From NCBI RefSeq assembly GCF_018873765.1, contig NC_057925.1, positions 30,348,646 to 30,412,645 on the forward strand: a stretch of DNA of 64,000 bases, given 5' to 3'. Of this stretch, positions 1-11,950 are shown one piece after another. The position numbers were made by a program, and so were the translations under genes. The DNA is from Telopea speciosissima. Its lineage: Eukaryota > Streptophyta > Magnoliopsida > Proteales > Proteaceae. Under the pieces are notes generated by a model. It was not told the origin of the DNA and searched no databases. It saw only the letters and a program-made list of their open reading frames with translations. The stretch's first letter is position 1; every line of letters starts with the position of its first letter.

Positions 1-12
1 CCATCATTTTTT

Positions 13-333
13 CCCTATATACAAAAAAAAAAAAAAAAAGGATTTTTTACAATTACCACCCAAAAATTTTACTATTTACTATTACCCCCATAAAAACTTT
101 CAAACAACTGTCACCCTCCCCTGTTGCATACTAATCACTAACTGACCCCCACTGTTACAAACCCGTAACGGAGGGGGTTGGTAGTGAAACTGTGCCGTTG
201 TCACTGATTTTCTAGGACCAAAATGCCTTTAGTAGTGAAATAAACCCTTCTTCAAAGGTATACCTTCACTTCCTCTTCACTTCACCTGTTGCAGCAAACC
301 GGAGGAAGAAGAAGAACTTCATCTCAGCCTCCG
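13..333 (+). repeat. MULE left terminal inverted repeat
   Basis: About 320 bases match the reverse complement of 9161-9497 almost throughout, for example actatttactattac, aacggagggggtt, tcaaagg[t/g]ataccttcac and gaagaagaagaacttc. Differences are mainly in homopolymer runs (poly-A and poly-C tracts) plus scattered substitutions. Long TIRs of this kind are typical of MULEs and usually carry the transposase-binding sites and promoter. Confidence 0.88.
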
Positions 334-2368
334 AGCAGCCATGATTTCTTTCGCCGTATAAAAGGATAGAGAGGTGCCACCGTTAAAGCTCTCGGAGCAG
401 GACAGAAGGAAAAAAACGCAGTTGCATGCTCCCTGAGCAGAGAAGAGAGAAGCGAGCAAGGGTACAAAGGTATATTTTTTTGGCTCAAACTCACTAAGAG
501 CTAAGGTTTTTTGGCTCAAATTTCTATTCGTTTTGAATGTTTTGAAAAGATTTACTGTCAATTTATTGCTACCACAAATCTGTCGTTTATTGAACTTATC
601 TGTCTCTCTTTTGTTTTAGGGTTTCTGTTCTGGGTTTGGGACTTTAGTTTTCACCTTCATCTATGTAATTTGTCTCTTTATTTTGATGTATTATAGAGTT
701 TTCGTTTTCCATTTTTAGTTGTTTATGTGTAGTAACTTCATTTTATTGAACCGATGGTGATGGAATGGGCTTCGGGTATGGGTATGAGCATGCTGGACCA
801 GCTCACACATTTGAATACAAAACTTGTTCCAAATTGTTTTAAGATCCATTGTAAATGGTTTAATTCCAAATTGTTTTAAGATCCATTTTTATAGCTTTGT
901 GGCTATGCCCATTTTTTCTGATGGAAGATCTGGGAATAGCTTACAGTACAGCCATAGTTGTCATGGTTTTTTGAACCGATCTTTGTGACTATTATTATGG
1001 GAAATTAAAAGTAGCTTCTGCAAATCATATGAACCCTTGCCTTGCTGGATTACCATGAGTGCTGGTTTACTATGATTATTTCGTCAAAAGAAATACTTTA
1101 TTTTTGGTACAGATTCCGAATTTATTAAGTAATTTGTTGCTATTATGATCTTTCATTATTAGGGGAAGAAGAACCAAGTGAAAGACCATGGTTTTTAGTC
1201 TAGAAGTGAGTAAATAGGTGTTGGTGATTGTAGGGTTTCAAGTGTTAGATGGTGAAGGCCAAGTGAGGAAAAGAGAGACAATGTGACAGAGAGAGAGTGA
1301 AGTGGGGTGAGAGGGGTGGCCAGCTGGCCTAGTAAACCCCATGTGCATTTGTGTATGGTCCTAATGGGGGCTGCAATTTTAGACATGCTAGGTGAATTGA
1401 GTTTTAGGAAAGATGCTCATGGTGAATAGAGAATCTAAGACTGATCTTTCTAAATTACAAAATTCAATGTAAGCTTCTTCATGGCAAAAGTGTTTCATAC
1501 CATGTTCATAAACATGTTTGGCGTCTGTGTTTGGTGTTCTATTTCTGCTTGGAAATAGAGAGATTTTCTCTTTTTTTCTTCAAGATGCTACATAAAGAAT
1601 GCATTCCTTGATCAATCTCTTGCCTGGGTACATGGGATTTAGCTAGTTAAGTAGTCAAGTTTGTTGATTCTCTTCTATGTTGATAGAAATGCTGCTTAAT
1701 TCTATTTCAGTTCATTAACTGAGAAGGCAGCTACCCTCCCTTTAAACATAATCCTAGTAAACCAGCACTCATGGTAATTCTGGAAATCAAAGACCAATAC
1801 AGAATGCATGGACCCTAGCAAAGAGACTGTTCTCATAGATCCCACCAGAAATATGGACCATATTTCATCCAAGTCAACACTCATTGTCACTTGCATTTTT
1901 TTTTAATGTGACCCAACTTTGTTGTAGTTTGACTGTGTAAATTGCATTTTTCTTGTATGTGACCCAACTTCAATGGGGTGCTGCAAATTTGGTTCTAAAA
2001 ATAGGCAAAGGTTCAGGCTTTTGCATGATTTTTTTCCATTTAAAAGCCCTAACTTCTTCCCTTCTTGAAACTGAAATCCTCACTTTAACATTTGGAATGC
2101 AATTGGAACCTATAAATGGCCCTGACTTCTTCCCTTCTTTTCCATTTAGTGCTGTGAAGAACTTTATATAAATTTGTACCTGACTTAATGGATAATCTTG
2201 TATTTGTTTCTTTAGTTGAGAAGTTTATCTAATAATATTGATACTTGGATGTAATTTGTCAAACTTGAATTTTAATGACTGTTCTTGACTAATGTGATTA
2301 ATTGTTGCTTCTCCCACTTTTCTATAAAATCCATATACCATACAGCCAAACAGTCTCTAATCTTCAAA
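334..2368 (+). other. MULE leader, no gene recognised
   Basis: This stretch lies between the left TIR and the transposase start. It is AT-rich with short spurious ORFs only. A good inverted repeat of about 33 bases lies at 1043-1075 and 1743-1775, both arms containing the core ccatgagtgctggttta or its complement. A short repeat (gtgacccaactt) occurs at about 1909 and 1960. It is probably 5' untranslated and intronic sequence of the transposase transcript. Confidence 0.5.
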
Positions 2369-5300
2369 ATGACAATGATTGAAGTACAGTACCACTATCT
2401 TCAAGGCACATTTACAAAGATTATTGATGTTGAACAATATGGTTACCTAGATATGATATCTGACATATATAACTCACTTATGAGTACTGTTCCCAAAGGG
2501 AGATCTGTGGACTTCAATGTCAAATATATGACAACTGACAAAATGAAAGATATGGTAGTGAAGACAGATAAAGATGTGATGGAAATGGTAAACATGCTTG
2601 GTACTCAGGTGGATTGTATTGACATGTATGTCTACAATGTCCAAGTTGGTAACAACACTGACCAGGTTACCATCAATGGACACCATGTCCAGTTTATGGG
2701 TGATACTGCAAGAAATAGACCAGAGATTGGAGCACCATATCCAGCTTTTCCCCTTACTGATATATCTACTATAAGTACTAGGCCAAAAGCTAATATAAGA
2801 TGGGGTGGCCTTAGTAATCCTCAAAGGGATGGTGCCAGAAATATTCAAAGGGATGGTGCCAAAAATCTTCAAAGTGATGGTGACATGAATGTTCAGAAGG
2901 GTGATGCTACTGTGATGCATAATAGCAGTCAGATTACTGTTCTTGGGTCAACTAGTGCATCTCATAGCCAAGTCACATTTGACAATAGGAGTCATGCAGG
3001 TATGCATGATAGTGGGGTTTCTTTTACTGAAGTTGGTATGTCTAGTAGGTGTAGGAGTGCTAGTATTGTGAGATCTACTACAACTACTACTACCACTATA
3101 GATTTGGGAAGTAATGATGCAACCAGTCCATCAGCTGATCCAACCAATCCATTAGTTAGTAGGGTACTTGAGGGTGAGGAACAGGAAGTGAACAATGACA
3201 CATCAGATTCTGATTATGTAGCTGAAGAATCTGATCATTTAAGTGAGAGTTCAGAGAGTTGTGATGAAGAGTATGAAGAATTTGGAAGTGATGTAGAAGA
3301 GGAAGAGAACAGTAAAGAGGAATCAAATTGTGAGGAAGAGGATGATTCCACCTAGTCTGATATAGTGAGGGATCCAAGCAATAGAATCCATTTGAAAGTT
3401 GGATAATTGTTCAAGAATGGGCAGCACTTCAGAGAAGTCCTGAAGGATTATGAAGTGCAAGAATGTTTTAAGACATTGAAGATAAAAAATGAGGACAAAA
3501 AGGTGAGTGCAATATGTGCAAGAAGATGGTGTCCATGGAAGATATATACTTCACGTTTAAAAGATGGCATTACATTTGCTATCAAGACATTTACTCCTAC
3601 TCACACATGTACGAAATTGGTTAGAATTAAGGGAGTAAGTGCACGTTGGATAGAAGGAAAGATTGGGTCCAAAATTAGATTGGACCCAGATATGAGTCTA
3701 AAAACCATGGAACAAATGTTGAGAGATCTGTATTCAGTAGAGACCTACAACATGCAGTTGTATAGGGCTAAATGGATTGCCCTAGGGGAAGATAGTTCAA
3801 GTCATAAAAAAACATTTAGGAGACTGAAAAGTTATGCACACATGATAATGAGAGTGAACATTGAGAATCAAGTAGCGATAGAATATCATAATGGATATTT
3901 ACATGGACTGATAGAGAGTGAATTAATCAGAGTTGAATACCGAGTAGATCGTCAGGTCAAGTGTTTGTTTGTACGTTTTAATGCTTGTGTTTAAGGTTTT
4001 TTGAAGGGATGCAGGCCATTCTTGGGCCTTGATGGATGTCATTTGAAGGGAATATATGATGGAGTTTTGGTATCTACTGTTTCAATGGATGGAAACAATG
4101 GCATGTACCCAATTGCTTACGGTGTGCTTGAGAATGAATCCATTGACAGTTGGTTATTCTTTCTCAAATGCTTACGTGATGCCATAGGTCCAGTCACACC
4201 TACAGGACTTCCATATACATTTATGATAAATAAACAGAAGGTATGACTAATATCATTAACATTATATTTGTGATGTTATGGAAATATATTAATGATGTTT
4301 AGGTTTTTGACTAGTGAATATTCTTTTCATATATAGGGTTTTATTGAAGCTATTGCAACATTATTCCCTGAGGCACACCATAGGCATTGCTGCAGACACC
4401 TATACAATAACTTCAAGTCACGATGGGATAGTGACATTCAACTGAGGAGTCAGTTATGGGCTGCATGCAAATTATATAATGCCAATGGATTCCAAAAATC
4501 TATGAATGAAATGAAGGAAGATAATCAAGGGGCCTATGATTGGTTGATGAAGACACCATTACCGATGTGGGCAAGACATGCTTTTGATCATAGAGTCAAA
4601 AGTGATCACATCACCAACAATTGTACTGAGTCATTCAATCACTGGGTAGGACCCTTGAGGAGTAAGCCTATCCTTACTTTGGTGGATGGTCTTAGAGTAA
4701 AGATGATGAAAATATTACATAAAAGGTATGAGAGTGGCTTAACTAGTGTACCTAGGATGACTCCAATAATTTGTGAGAAACTGGAGGCAGTACAGAAGGG
4801 TATGAGGCACTGTATACCCATTTCAGTAGGTAGAGAGCTGTTTGAGCTATAAGATGGATCTGGTCTAAGATATGTTGTTAACATGACTGAGTCAACCTGT
4901 GAGTGTGGGGTCTAGGTAGCAACTGGGTTACCTTGTAAACAAGCTGGAGTTTGCATTCCAAATTATAAGGGAACTTTAGAGGACTATTGTGATCCAGCGT
5001 ACACCATAGAAAGATATTTAATGACCTATCAAGAAATAATTTACCCAATGAGTAATCTTAGTATACTACAAGAGACTGACTTGCTTCCTCCAATATTAAA
5101 GAGGGGGATTGGTAGACCTCATATGAGTAGGAGAAGAGAATCAGATGAGGCAGCCCCATGCAATCCAAGGAAGAAGACAAGGAGTATCAGATGTCAACTC
5201 TATGAAGGTACTGATCATAACAGGAGGACTTGCAAGTATAAAGACAAGAGACCATCTACTTCTCGCAGTGCTCCTAAGGTATGGCATGATAACATACTCA

Positions 5301-5548
5301 GTGTCATATTTAGTTTTGCATGATAAAACTATGTAGGATCTAATGTTTTTGTTCTTGCCTTTTTTTAGAGAAAGAGAAACAGCAGGGATGATAATGGTAC
5401 CTCTTCACAGAGGATAACCAGGTCCTCACAGAGGTCCTCATAGCAATCTACTACAACTTCAATTGGGTGTGCACAAGAGAAGGTGGGAAAAATGGTTGCC
5501 AAGTCTGCAAAGGTTATAGCATTCAGAAGAGCAAACCCACAACAATAA
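2369..5548 (+). pseudogene. MuDR-type transposase, three exons, nonsense-broken
   Basis: All exons (2369-4240, 4337-5278, 5369-5548) are in one register, with phase-0 GT-AG introns. The order fits plant MuDR transposases: an N-terminal PB1-like region (MTMIEVQYHYLQGTF), an acidic stretch near 3160-3350, the DNA-binding module around 3380-3600 (CPWKIY), and the MULE domain with the first Asp in LGLDGCHLKG and the second in SMDGNNGMYP. RHCCRHLYNNF and a downstream NCTESFNHW follow, and the latter is the likely site of the catalytic Glu. Then come a SWIM finger (CECG...PCKQ) and a zinc-knuckle remnant (RCQLYEGTDHNRRTC). In-frame stops lie at 3353, 3401, 3992, 4850, 4910-4912 and 5441. The SWIM His is Gln and a knuckle Cys is Tyr. 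I chose 2369 because homology begins there; an upstream in-frame ATG at about 2285-2305 is possible. The enzyme cannot be made intact. Confidence 0.88.
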
Positions 5549-8500
5549 TGGTATGAGTTAAATTACTAATTATCAATGGGGTGTAAAAATTGATTAACTT
5601 GACTTGTTTAAAATAAACGTTTAACATTTACTTAAGTATAGTTGATCACTTGGAATTTGTTTCATGACTTGTAGATATGGTGAGGTGATATTGAGCTGAG
5701 GAGCCAACTTCAATGAGATGCTGCAACTATGTCTTTCGGATTTACAAATATGTCTTGGGGTTGCGCTGGTATTAAGGTGCAGGGTTATAAGTCGTTTGTA
5801 ACATTTTTAAGTACAATGGGTCTTTGTAATTTCATTGTGAATTTTTTTTGCTACTGTTGGAAAGCCTCTCCATTTAAGGGCCGGCTTTAGAGAGACTATT
5901 TACATGTACTCCTACTGGGGTCCTTGACTTATTTGGGGCTTGACTGCTTTCTTGCCCTTTGGACTTGATTTTTTAGTAACTTTATTTGTGAATCTCTCTC
6001 TCTCTCTCTGTTTATAAGGACTAGTTGGACAATTGAAGGATGACAACTGATAAAGTCCTTTAAGGTCTTTATGCTTATTTACTGCTTTGTCTCTTCTACT
6101 GTGTTAGATAAGAATTCACTCAGTAATTCTTTGTGATAGACCTTGTAGTAAGATGGTCCTCTTTTGAACTTATTTCATCATTGTTTGAGTGAAAATGAGA
6201 GGCTTAATATCATCATTTGTTCTTCCAAAAATATACTTATAGTTTGAGCATTTTCTCACCATATGGCTATGGGTTCATGGGGCTGCAATGGATTCTCATG
6301 CTCAGAAAGCATGCTTGATCTTTATGTGCGTTTTCAGAGGAAGCACATGACTTTGTTATTATGTACTTTCAGTGGATGTTTGGAGGAGCAGAAATGATCA
6401 ATTGAGTTAATGATGCTATGTGATACTTTACTTCCATGTAATATTCACTATTTCATTCTTTGTGACAAAATGGTATTTTTACTAGTATATTTTGGTAGTG
6501 CAGTGGTTTCACTGAATCTGGGTTGATCTGTAGGGTTTAAGCAACCTTCATGATGTTATAGAGGGAGTTGTTTTTGAGGTTGATATCTGCATTTTAATCA
6601 AATAAAACCAGTATTTGTTGCAAACCATTCTATGTTGCCTTCATTGCCAGTATAGACAAAGATGGGACCTCCATGATCCCAATAATTTTTGTTGATGAGG
6701 TACTTCTGGTTGAAGATTTTGTAGCTCTGAGGATTAAAAGTAAAGTGGTCTAGAAGCTGAGGGAAGAAATGGGTCTTGTATGGAATGTTTGGTTTTGAGT
6801 TCTATTGGGAAGAAATTTGGAGAAGGTTCAGGCTATTGCTGTTCCAGTGACAGTAAAGAATCTTGTATTTTCCAGTTCTTATGGCTCCAATGGCTGAAAC
6901 CTGAGCTGGCTAGCTCATGCCACATCTTTGTTGTTCAGATCATAAATGCAAAATTTGTAGGGAAACTAATATAAGATCCAAATCAACTCTAAACCATCTT
7001 TCTGGTTTCCCCTTTAGAAACTTGACTTTGCCAGCTGGTTATACTTGGTTAAATCAAAACTGGCTACTTTTCCATTTGTGTTTAATTTACAATTTTTATT
7101 AGAACAAACAAACCCCCCCTCCAAGTCCATTTGTGACAACTTTTCCAGCTTGACATCTGATATGTTTCCAAAATATAATCAACTTGACATCTGCTTCATC
7201 CCAAACCACAATTTAAGGATCATTTCTACAAGATTCTGCTGTTGAGATACCTGTGGAGAGGGTTGTTATGCATTGGAGGCAAGAAATGGTAAGAATTGTG
7301 AAGTATGCTCAAGAGAGTATTGAACATACACCATTGATGCTTAATTCTACCCATATTCTTATAACAGACAACAGTTCACAAGATACTACTTCACTACAAT
7401 ATTCAACCATAATTAACATTGATCATTACAACCCAAAACTAAAAAACATCCATGATTACAACCCAAGACTAACCAAAATAGACTTCAACAAAATGACTTT
7501 GAAATTCCCAAACTTAAATCACTACATTCCAAATACAGTACAATACAATCAGAACTATTACTACTTGATTTGTGATCTTCATTATTGCTACAGTCTTCTC
7601 CACAGTATTCTATCTAATATTCAGACTATCGATCTCTTCACTTCTCTGCTGCTCTATTTCACCCTCATTGTTTGGTGCATCACTGGCATCCATAGATTGG
7701 CTTGTTTCACCAATGGGTACTACCCATCTGAAAAATCTGCAACCACCATTGTCTCTGTTAAAATAAATATAATACAGCCTATCTGGATTGTCCAAATCCT
7801 CACAGTAGATCTCCTCCGGCAATAACATTCCATGTTTTGAAACCTCAACCACCTTACACAGCCGGTATTCACACTCCCATATGACATCTTACCTGTAAAC
7901 ATTCCAGGAGAACAAGCCATAGATTAATTAGTCTTTGTTTCCTTTTTAAACAAAGAAGTATTTGATGTTTTCATGAATTGTCAAACAAATACCCACTTCC
8001 ATAATTTCTTCAGAAATTCCTTGGCTTTTCATTCACTAGAAACCCATTTGCAGCTGGGTGTTTGTACATGGGGATCTAAATGAGTTGACAAAAAAGATCA
8101 CGATCCACTTGTTCCCCAAGTCCTAGAACCAAGCACAAGTGCATTCTCTCAAGACCACTCAATGAGTACCTTGATCTCTTGGTCAAGAAAAGCTTAAATT
8201 TTAAATCTAGTGGACCCTTAATACCACTAGTTCTTGGACTTTCATCTTCACCACACACTTCATATATTCTGGACATCTGCATTTTAGATCAAATATGGAG
8301 TTTCAGCTTATTCCATTCAAGGGTGGCACACACCAATTGGATTACTTGAGTATTTAAAATACTTTTAGAACTATTGTTATAAGTGGATTACTGATGGTTA
8401 CTTATGACTCTGTAATTTTTTCGTTTCCAGGATATGTTATTCCAAAAGGATGAATTGTTGGTTGTATCAATTCTGTGGTGAGTTCGAATGTATGGTTTTA

Positions 8501-9160
8501 TCAATTTCGTGGTGGCTATGTAAGCCAGGGAGCCATATGTGAAATACTCTTTAAAGGTTTAAGAAGCTGGGCACAACTACAAGAATGAATAAAATCCAAG
8601 CAAAGGATTAAAGTTCATGGTTACTGACTAAAACTTGGTGAGGAATATGAATGCAATTATTGTGCCTCCGTAGGTTTTTCTCTTTGGCCCTAAAGCATTT
8701 GTCTTGTTCACAATGGAGGAAGAAGCATATAAATCCTATATGCTTGCATTGTCTATTTTCATTCATAATGTATCTCAACCCTAAATTATTGATTTAATAG
8801 GTCACTTCTAGGATAGTTCAACCCAATACAAACTTGTGGGCCTTCACCGGAAATCACCCAAATTTCTTGGATGCAAACAGTTCTCTGAAATTAGGTCAGA
8901 TCAGAGGCTTCACCAAAAATTGCAGGGGAAACTAAGGGATAACAAAATTAGGCATTGTGAGCTTATGATGGGCAGGGTAATTTCATCTACAGTAAACATC
9001 AGAAGGGTACAACAAGACATTGTGATATTATGCCCTAATCGAAGAGAGAAAATAAGGAGAAGAAGACATGATGTATTACCTTAACTTCGCCGAAAATTGC
9101 AATGTCACCTGAGACGATGTAGATAGTGAAACTAGAGAGGGCTGAAATCGTGGTATGAGA
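5549..9160 (+). other. MULE tail, mostly without recognisable genes
   Basis: This is AT-rich sequence from the transposase stop to the right TIR. A segment at 5704-5726 (ccaacttcaatgagatgctgcaa) repeats 1964-1986 with two mismatches. Plus-strand ORFs at 6780-7825 and 8836-9084 show no motifs. The only coding trace I recognise is the antisense GRF-like remnant at 7610-7888. Confidence 0.5.
7610..7888 (-). pseudogene. Degenerate GRF-type zinc-finger ORF inside the MULE
   Basis: The minus strand is open from just after a TAA at 7889 down to 7610. It contains NPDRLYYIYFNRDNGGCRFF followed by RWV. GRF fingers have the pattern C-x-C-G ... NPGR-x-FY-x-C ... C-x-FF-x-W, and bind single-stranded nucleic acid in nuclease, helicase and topoisomerase proteins. 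In plants, small GRF proteins often accompany transposons. The NP-R, GGC and FFRW parts are visible, but the second Cys is Tyr and the first pair is not clear, so the finger would not fold. It lies antisense to the transposase. It could be a captured host exon or an accessory ORF. Confidence 0.42.
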
Positions 9161-9497
9161 AGAGGACTGAGACGAAGTTCTTCTTCTTCCTCTGGTTTGT
9201 TGCAACAGGTGAAGTGAAGAGGATGAAGTGAAGGTATCCCTTTGAAGAAGGGTTTATTTCACTACTAAGGGCATTTTGGTCCTAGAAAATCCGTGACAAT
9301 GGCACAGTTTCACTACTAACCCCCTCCGTTACGGTTCTGCAACGGTGGGGGTCAGTTAGTGATTAGTATGCAATAGGGGAGGGTAACAGTTGTTTGAAAG
9401 TTTTTTTTTTGGGGGGGGGGGGTAATAGTAAATAGTAAAGTTTTTGGGATGGTAATTGTAAAAAACCCAAAAAAAAAAAGATATTGTAAATATAGGG
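9161..9497 (-). repeat. MULE right terminal inverted repeat
   Basis: This is the reverse complement of 13-333, differing by scattered substitutions and longer homopolymers (a g-run at about 9411-9422 and an a-run at about 9469-9479). It ends at tataggg. The following bases, agacgaagtgtg, do not duplicate the 12 bases before the left TIR. Confidence 0.88.
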
Positions 9498-9586
9498 AGA
9501 CGAAGTGTGTTACAAATGAAAATTAAAAAAATAAATGATGTGTAACTATACCGGCGTGGAACGTGGGCAACACCAAAAATCTCGTC

Positions 9587-9760
9587 CTACTGAAGGGCCT
9601 CTAGTGCATCTTCGAACCTTGCACTGCCCTTTGCCTCAGTCACACATTTTGATTGGTGGATAAGGCACTTATAGAAACTTCTACCCGGATTAGTCTTGGT
9701 TTTCGAGATTAATATTATACATTGCTGATCACAAATGTCACATCTAGCCACAATGTCCAT
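9587..9760 (-). CDS. 57-residue GRF zinc-finger ORF, probably a gene fragment
   Basis: The minus-strand ATG at 9760 opens a 57-codon frame ending in TAG at 9587-9589. It contains CDICDQQC, then SKTKTNPGRSFYKC and a later Cys in SKCV. This matches the GRF-type finger (two Cys, then NPGR-x-FY-x-C), with all metal ligands apparently present. GRF domains bind single-stranded nucleic acid. The aromatic FF-x-W end of the domain is missing or weak. The ORF sits only about 90 bases outside the MULE's right TIR, on the same strand as the degenerate GRF remnant inside it. The frame is intact, but it is short and lacks an obvious promoter. A fragment of a larger spliced gene is more likely than a functional microprotein. 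Confidence 0.5.
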   Translation of the reverse strand: MDIVARCDICDQQCIILISKTKTNPGRSFYKCLIHQSKCVTEAKGSARFEDALEALQ

Positions 9761-11950
9761 CTAAGCAGTTGATCCCTCTTGATTTACGAGTTCTTGACGG
9801 GTAAAGCAAGGAATGTGAACCTACCAACATAAAATCTCAACGGTGTTTAAACATATAATAAACAATACACCCTTTTTTGAGAACCTGAATGTCAATTGAA
9901 AGGTTCAAAATACATCAAAATGATGAAACCATTAATATTGGCCTTGGCCCAAGATGAGTACAATATGTATATCTCAGCCGTATTTTCTAGTATATATCAT
10001 CTTTAATTTAAATGTAATTGTAGGATCATATAGGTCTAAATATAGAATATTTACAAGGATAGAGATGAGAAATGACTGAAATTCATGATATATGGTGGGC
10101 AAGATCATCAAGTTTTGGGTTGGGGTGCCTTAGCACATAGGGTAACTGGTTGCCTTGGACCTAAAGGAGCCCCTCATCAACTAGGCGACACCTTGAAAAA
10201 CATGAATGTTAATGCCCAAACCTACTGATGAAGCAAGATTTCAATCTCCCAGCGAGATTGTCTTGATGCAAGCCAGAGAAATTTAGCGAAGCCATTACCA
10301 TTTCTTCTAGCCTTTGCCTTAGTAGGTCCTACATTGCTACATGTGTCATTCTTCTGTTTCTTTAATTATTATTTTTTCTTCTTAAGTAGTCCTAGTTGGT
10401 CATTTATTTGGTCTAAATTGGCAATTTGAAGTGTTTTAGTTGCAGTCCCAACTACAATAGGGCTTCAATTAAGAGTCAGTAGAGCTTAATTTTCTCTTTT
10501 GTTTTTAGTAGTATATTCATGGGTTCAATCCTTTAGTCAGGAATTTGAATTAGTTTTGGAATTGTGCCTAGTGCTCTGACCATGGCCTAAAAAAACGCAT
10601 AGAGTTCAAGACTTATGGTTTGGTCTACGGTTTAACAGAATAGTTCTTATCTATAGTGGTTTGATAGTTAAGCCCTAACAATCATGATGAGCAATACCTT
10701 GTCTTTTCTCTCTTTCTTTCTCATATTTTTTTATATCTGTCATTAACCAAATCCAAAGAAAGGAGAAAAACATAGTAGTATCAATCTATTGCTGTAAATT
10801 CTTTACCAATTTTTTTTAACTTTTAAAAACAAAATGAAAAAGAAACCATGATCCAACCTTAACATGGCTCCTCACAACCATCACTAAAACCAAAAACAAT
10901 TCCACCTAAATCCCAGACCACTAAAAAGGATAGTGCAGCAACACACCCTCCCTCCCCCCACCACACCACCCAGTAACTTCTATAATCATTGCCAGCAACT
11001 GGAACACTCCCCAGAAAGAAGACATGATCCACTTAAACATGGCTCCGAAGAGAACAATGGGATCTCAAAATTGGTAGCCATAAGAGAAGTAATAAATATA
11101 AACCCACAAGTTTGTAACCTGTTGAAGCAGCAATCAAGAACAAATAATCTCCTGAATAAAGAGAAGCCGATCAAAATAGAGAAGAACAAAGATCGAGTAG
11201 CACTTAGGATTTTGAAACCCAAGATTCCTTCCAAGAATCGATGATGGGAACTTGAGCCCTGCAGTGGCAATGGATCTTGGATCTTGGATTGGGCAGCAAC
11301 AAAAAAAAATCCAAAAGATTGGTATGAACTGCTTGCAGAGAAAGTTCTTTATGACAATTATCTTAAACTACTCAGACCAACAATAAGAGCTGCTGCTACT
11401 TAAATCTGATTTCTTCCAAAAATTTGTAACTGTATCTTTTACCTTAACGATGAACAGAACAATTCTAGTTGTTTATTGCCTAAAATTAGGGCAGTAAGTA
11501 TCTCACTATATTTCACTTCACTACTCTTTTATCAACCTAATATTCACCAAAATTATGGGGTAAACAGTAAGTTACCTGCAAGGACCCAAGAAACTCCTCA
11601 AGTAGAATTCTGCAGGGACCCAAGAAACTCCTCAATCAGAATTCTGAACCTAATATTCACCAAAATCAACATACTAACCAAGATGCATAGTAAATTACTA
11701 AATAAAACCCATCCAATAAACTAACATCCAAAATATATTGTTTCCAAAAGGTTCACATACTAACCAAGATGCAAGACAAAACAAACTGGTAATAAACATC
11801 CACCACAATAGATCCAAAAACCATCAAAACACACAAACATCCATCTAACAAGACACAAACAGTAATGATATTGTAGTCCTACCCAAAACACATCAAACAC
11901 CTAACATCCATCCAACTAGTTCATCCTTAAAAGCCTCATCAGTCACATCT
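9761..11950. other. Non-coding stretch with a short tandem duplication
   Basis: No gene is recognised. The ORF at 10933-11244 has low-complexity composition and no motif. At about 11578-11646 a 34-base unit containing gacccaagaaactcctcaa and agaattctg is present twice in tandem. ctaatattcaccaaaat occurs at about 11537 and 11648. This may be the 3' flank of the PIF/Harbinger gene pair that follows on the minus strand. Confidence 0.4.

Larger units (their letters stand above)
13..9497 (+). mobile_element. Mutator-like DNA transposon (MULE), near-complete but disabled
   Basis: Two long inverted repeats (about 13-333 and 9161-9497) flank a plus-strand Mutator-type transposase pseudogene. MULEs move by cut-and-paste with a DDE transposase acting on long terminal repeats. 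The leader is about 2 kb and the tail about 3.6 kb, both non-coding apart from a zinc-finger remnant on the minus strand. The outer limits are set where the inverted similarity ends (ccctatat and its complement). Only 12 bases lie to the left, and I found no convincing 9-11 bp target duplication, so the true ends could lie a few bases further out. The superfamily is secure; the exact borders are not. Confidence 0.85.

Noticed and set aside
1..12. A target duplication flanking the MULE
   Set aside because: ccatcatttttt and the bases after 9497 (agacgaagtgtg) do not match, and the window starts too close to test further.
10600..10660. ggtttggtctacggtttaac as the left terminus of the Harbinger element
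   Set aside because: It shares only GTTTGGT and AACAGAA with the end at 18128, with different spacing, and no target duplication supports it.
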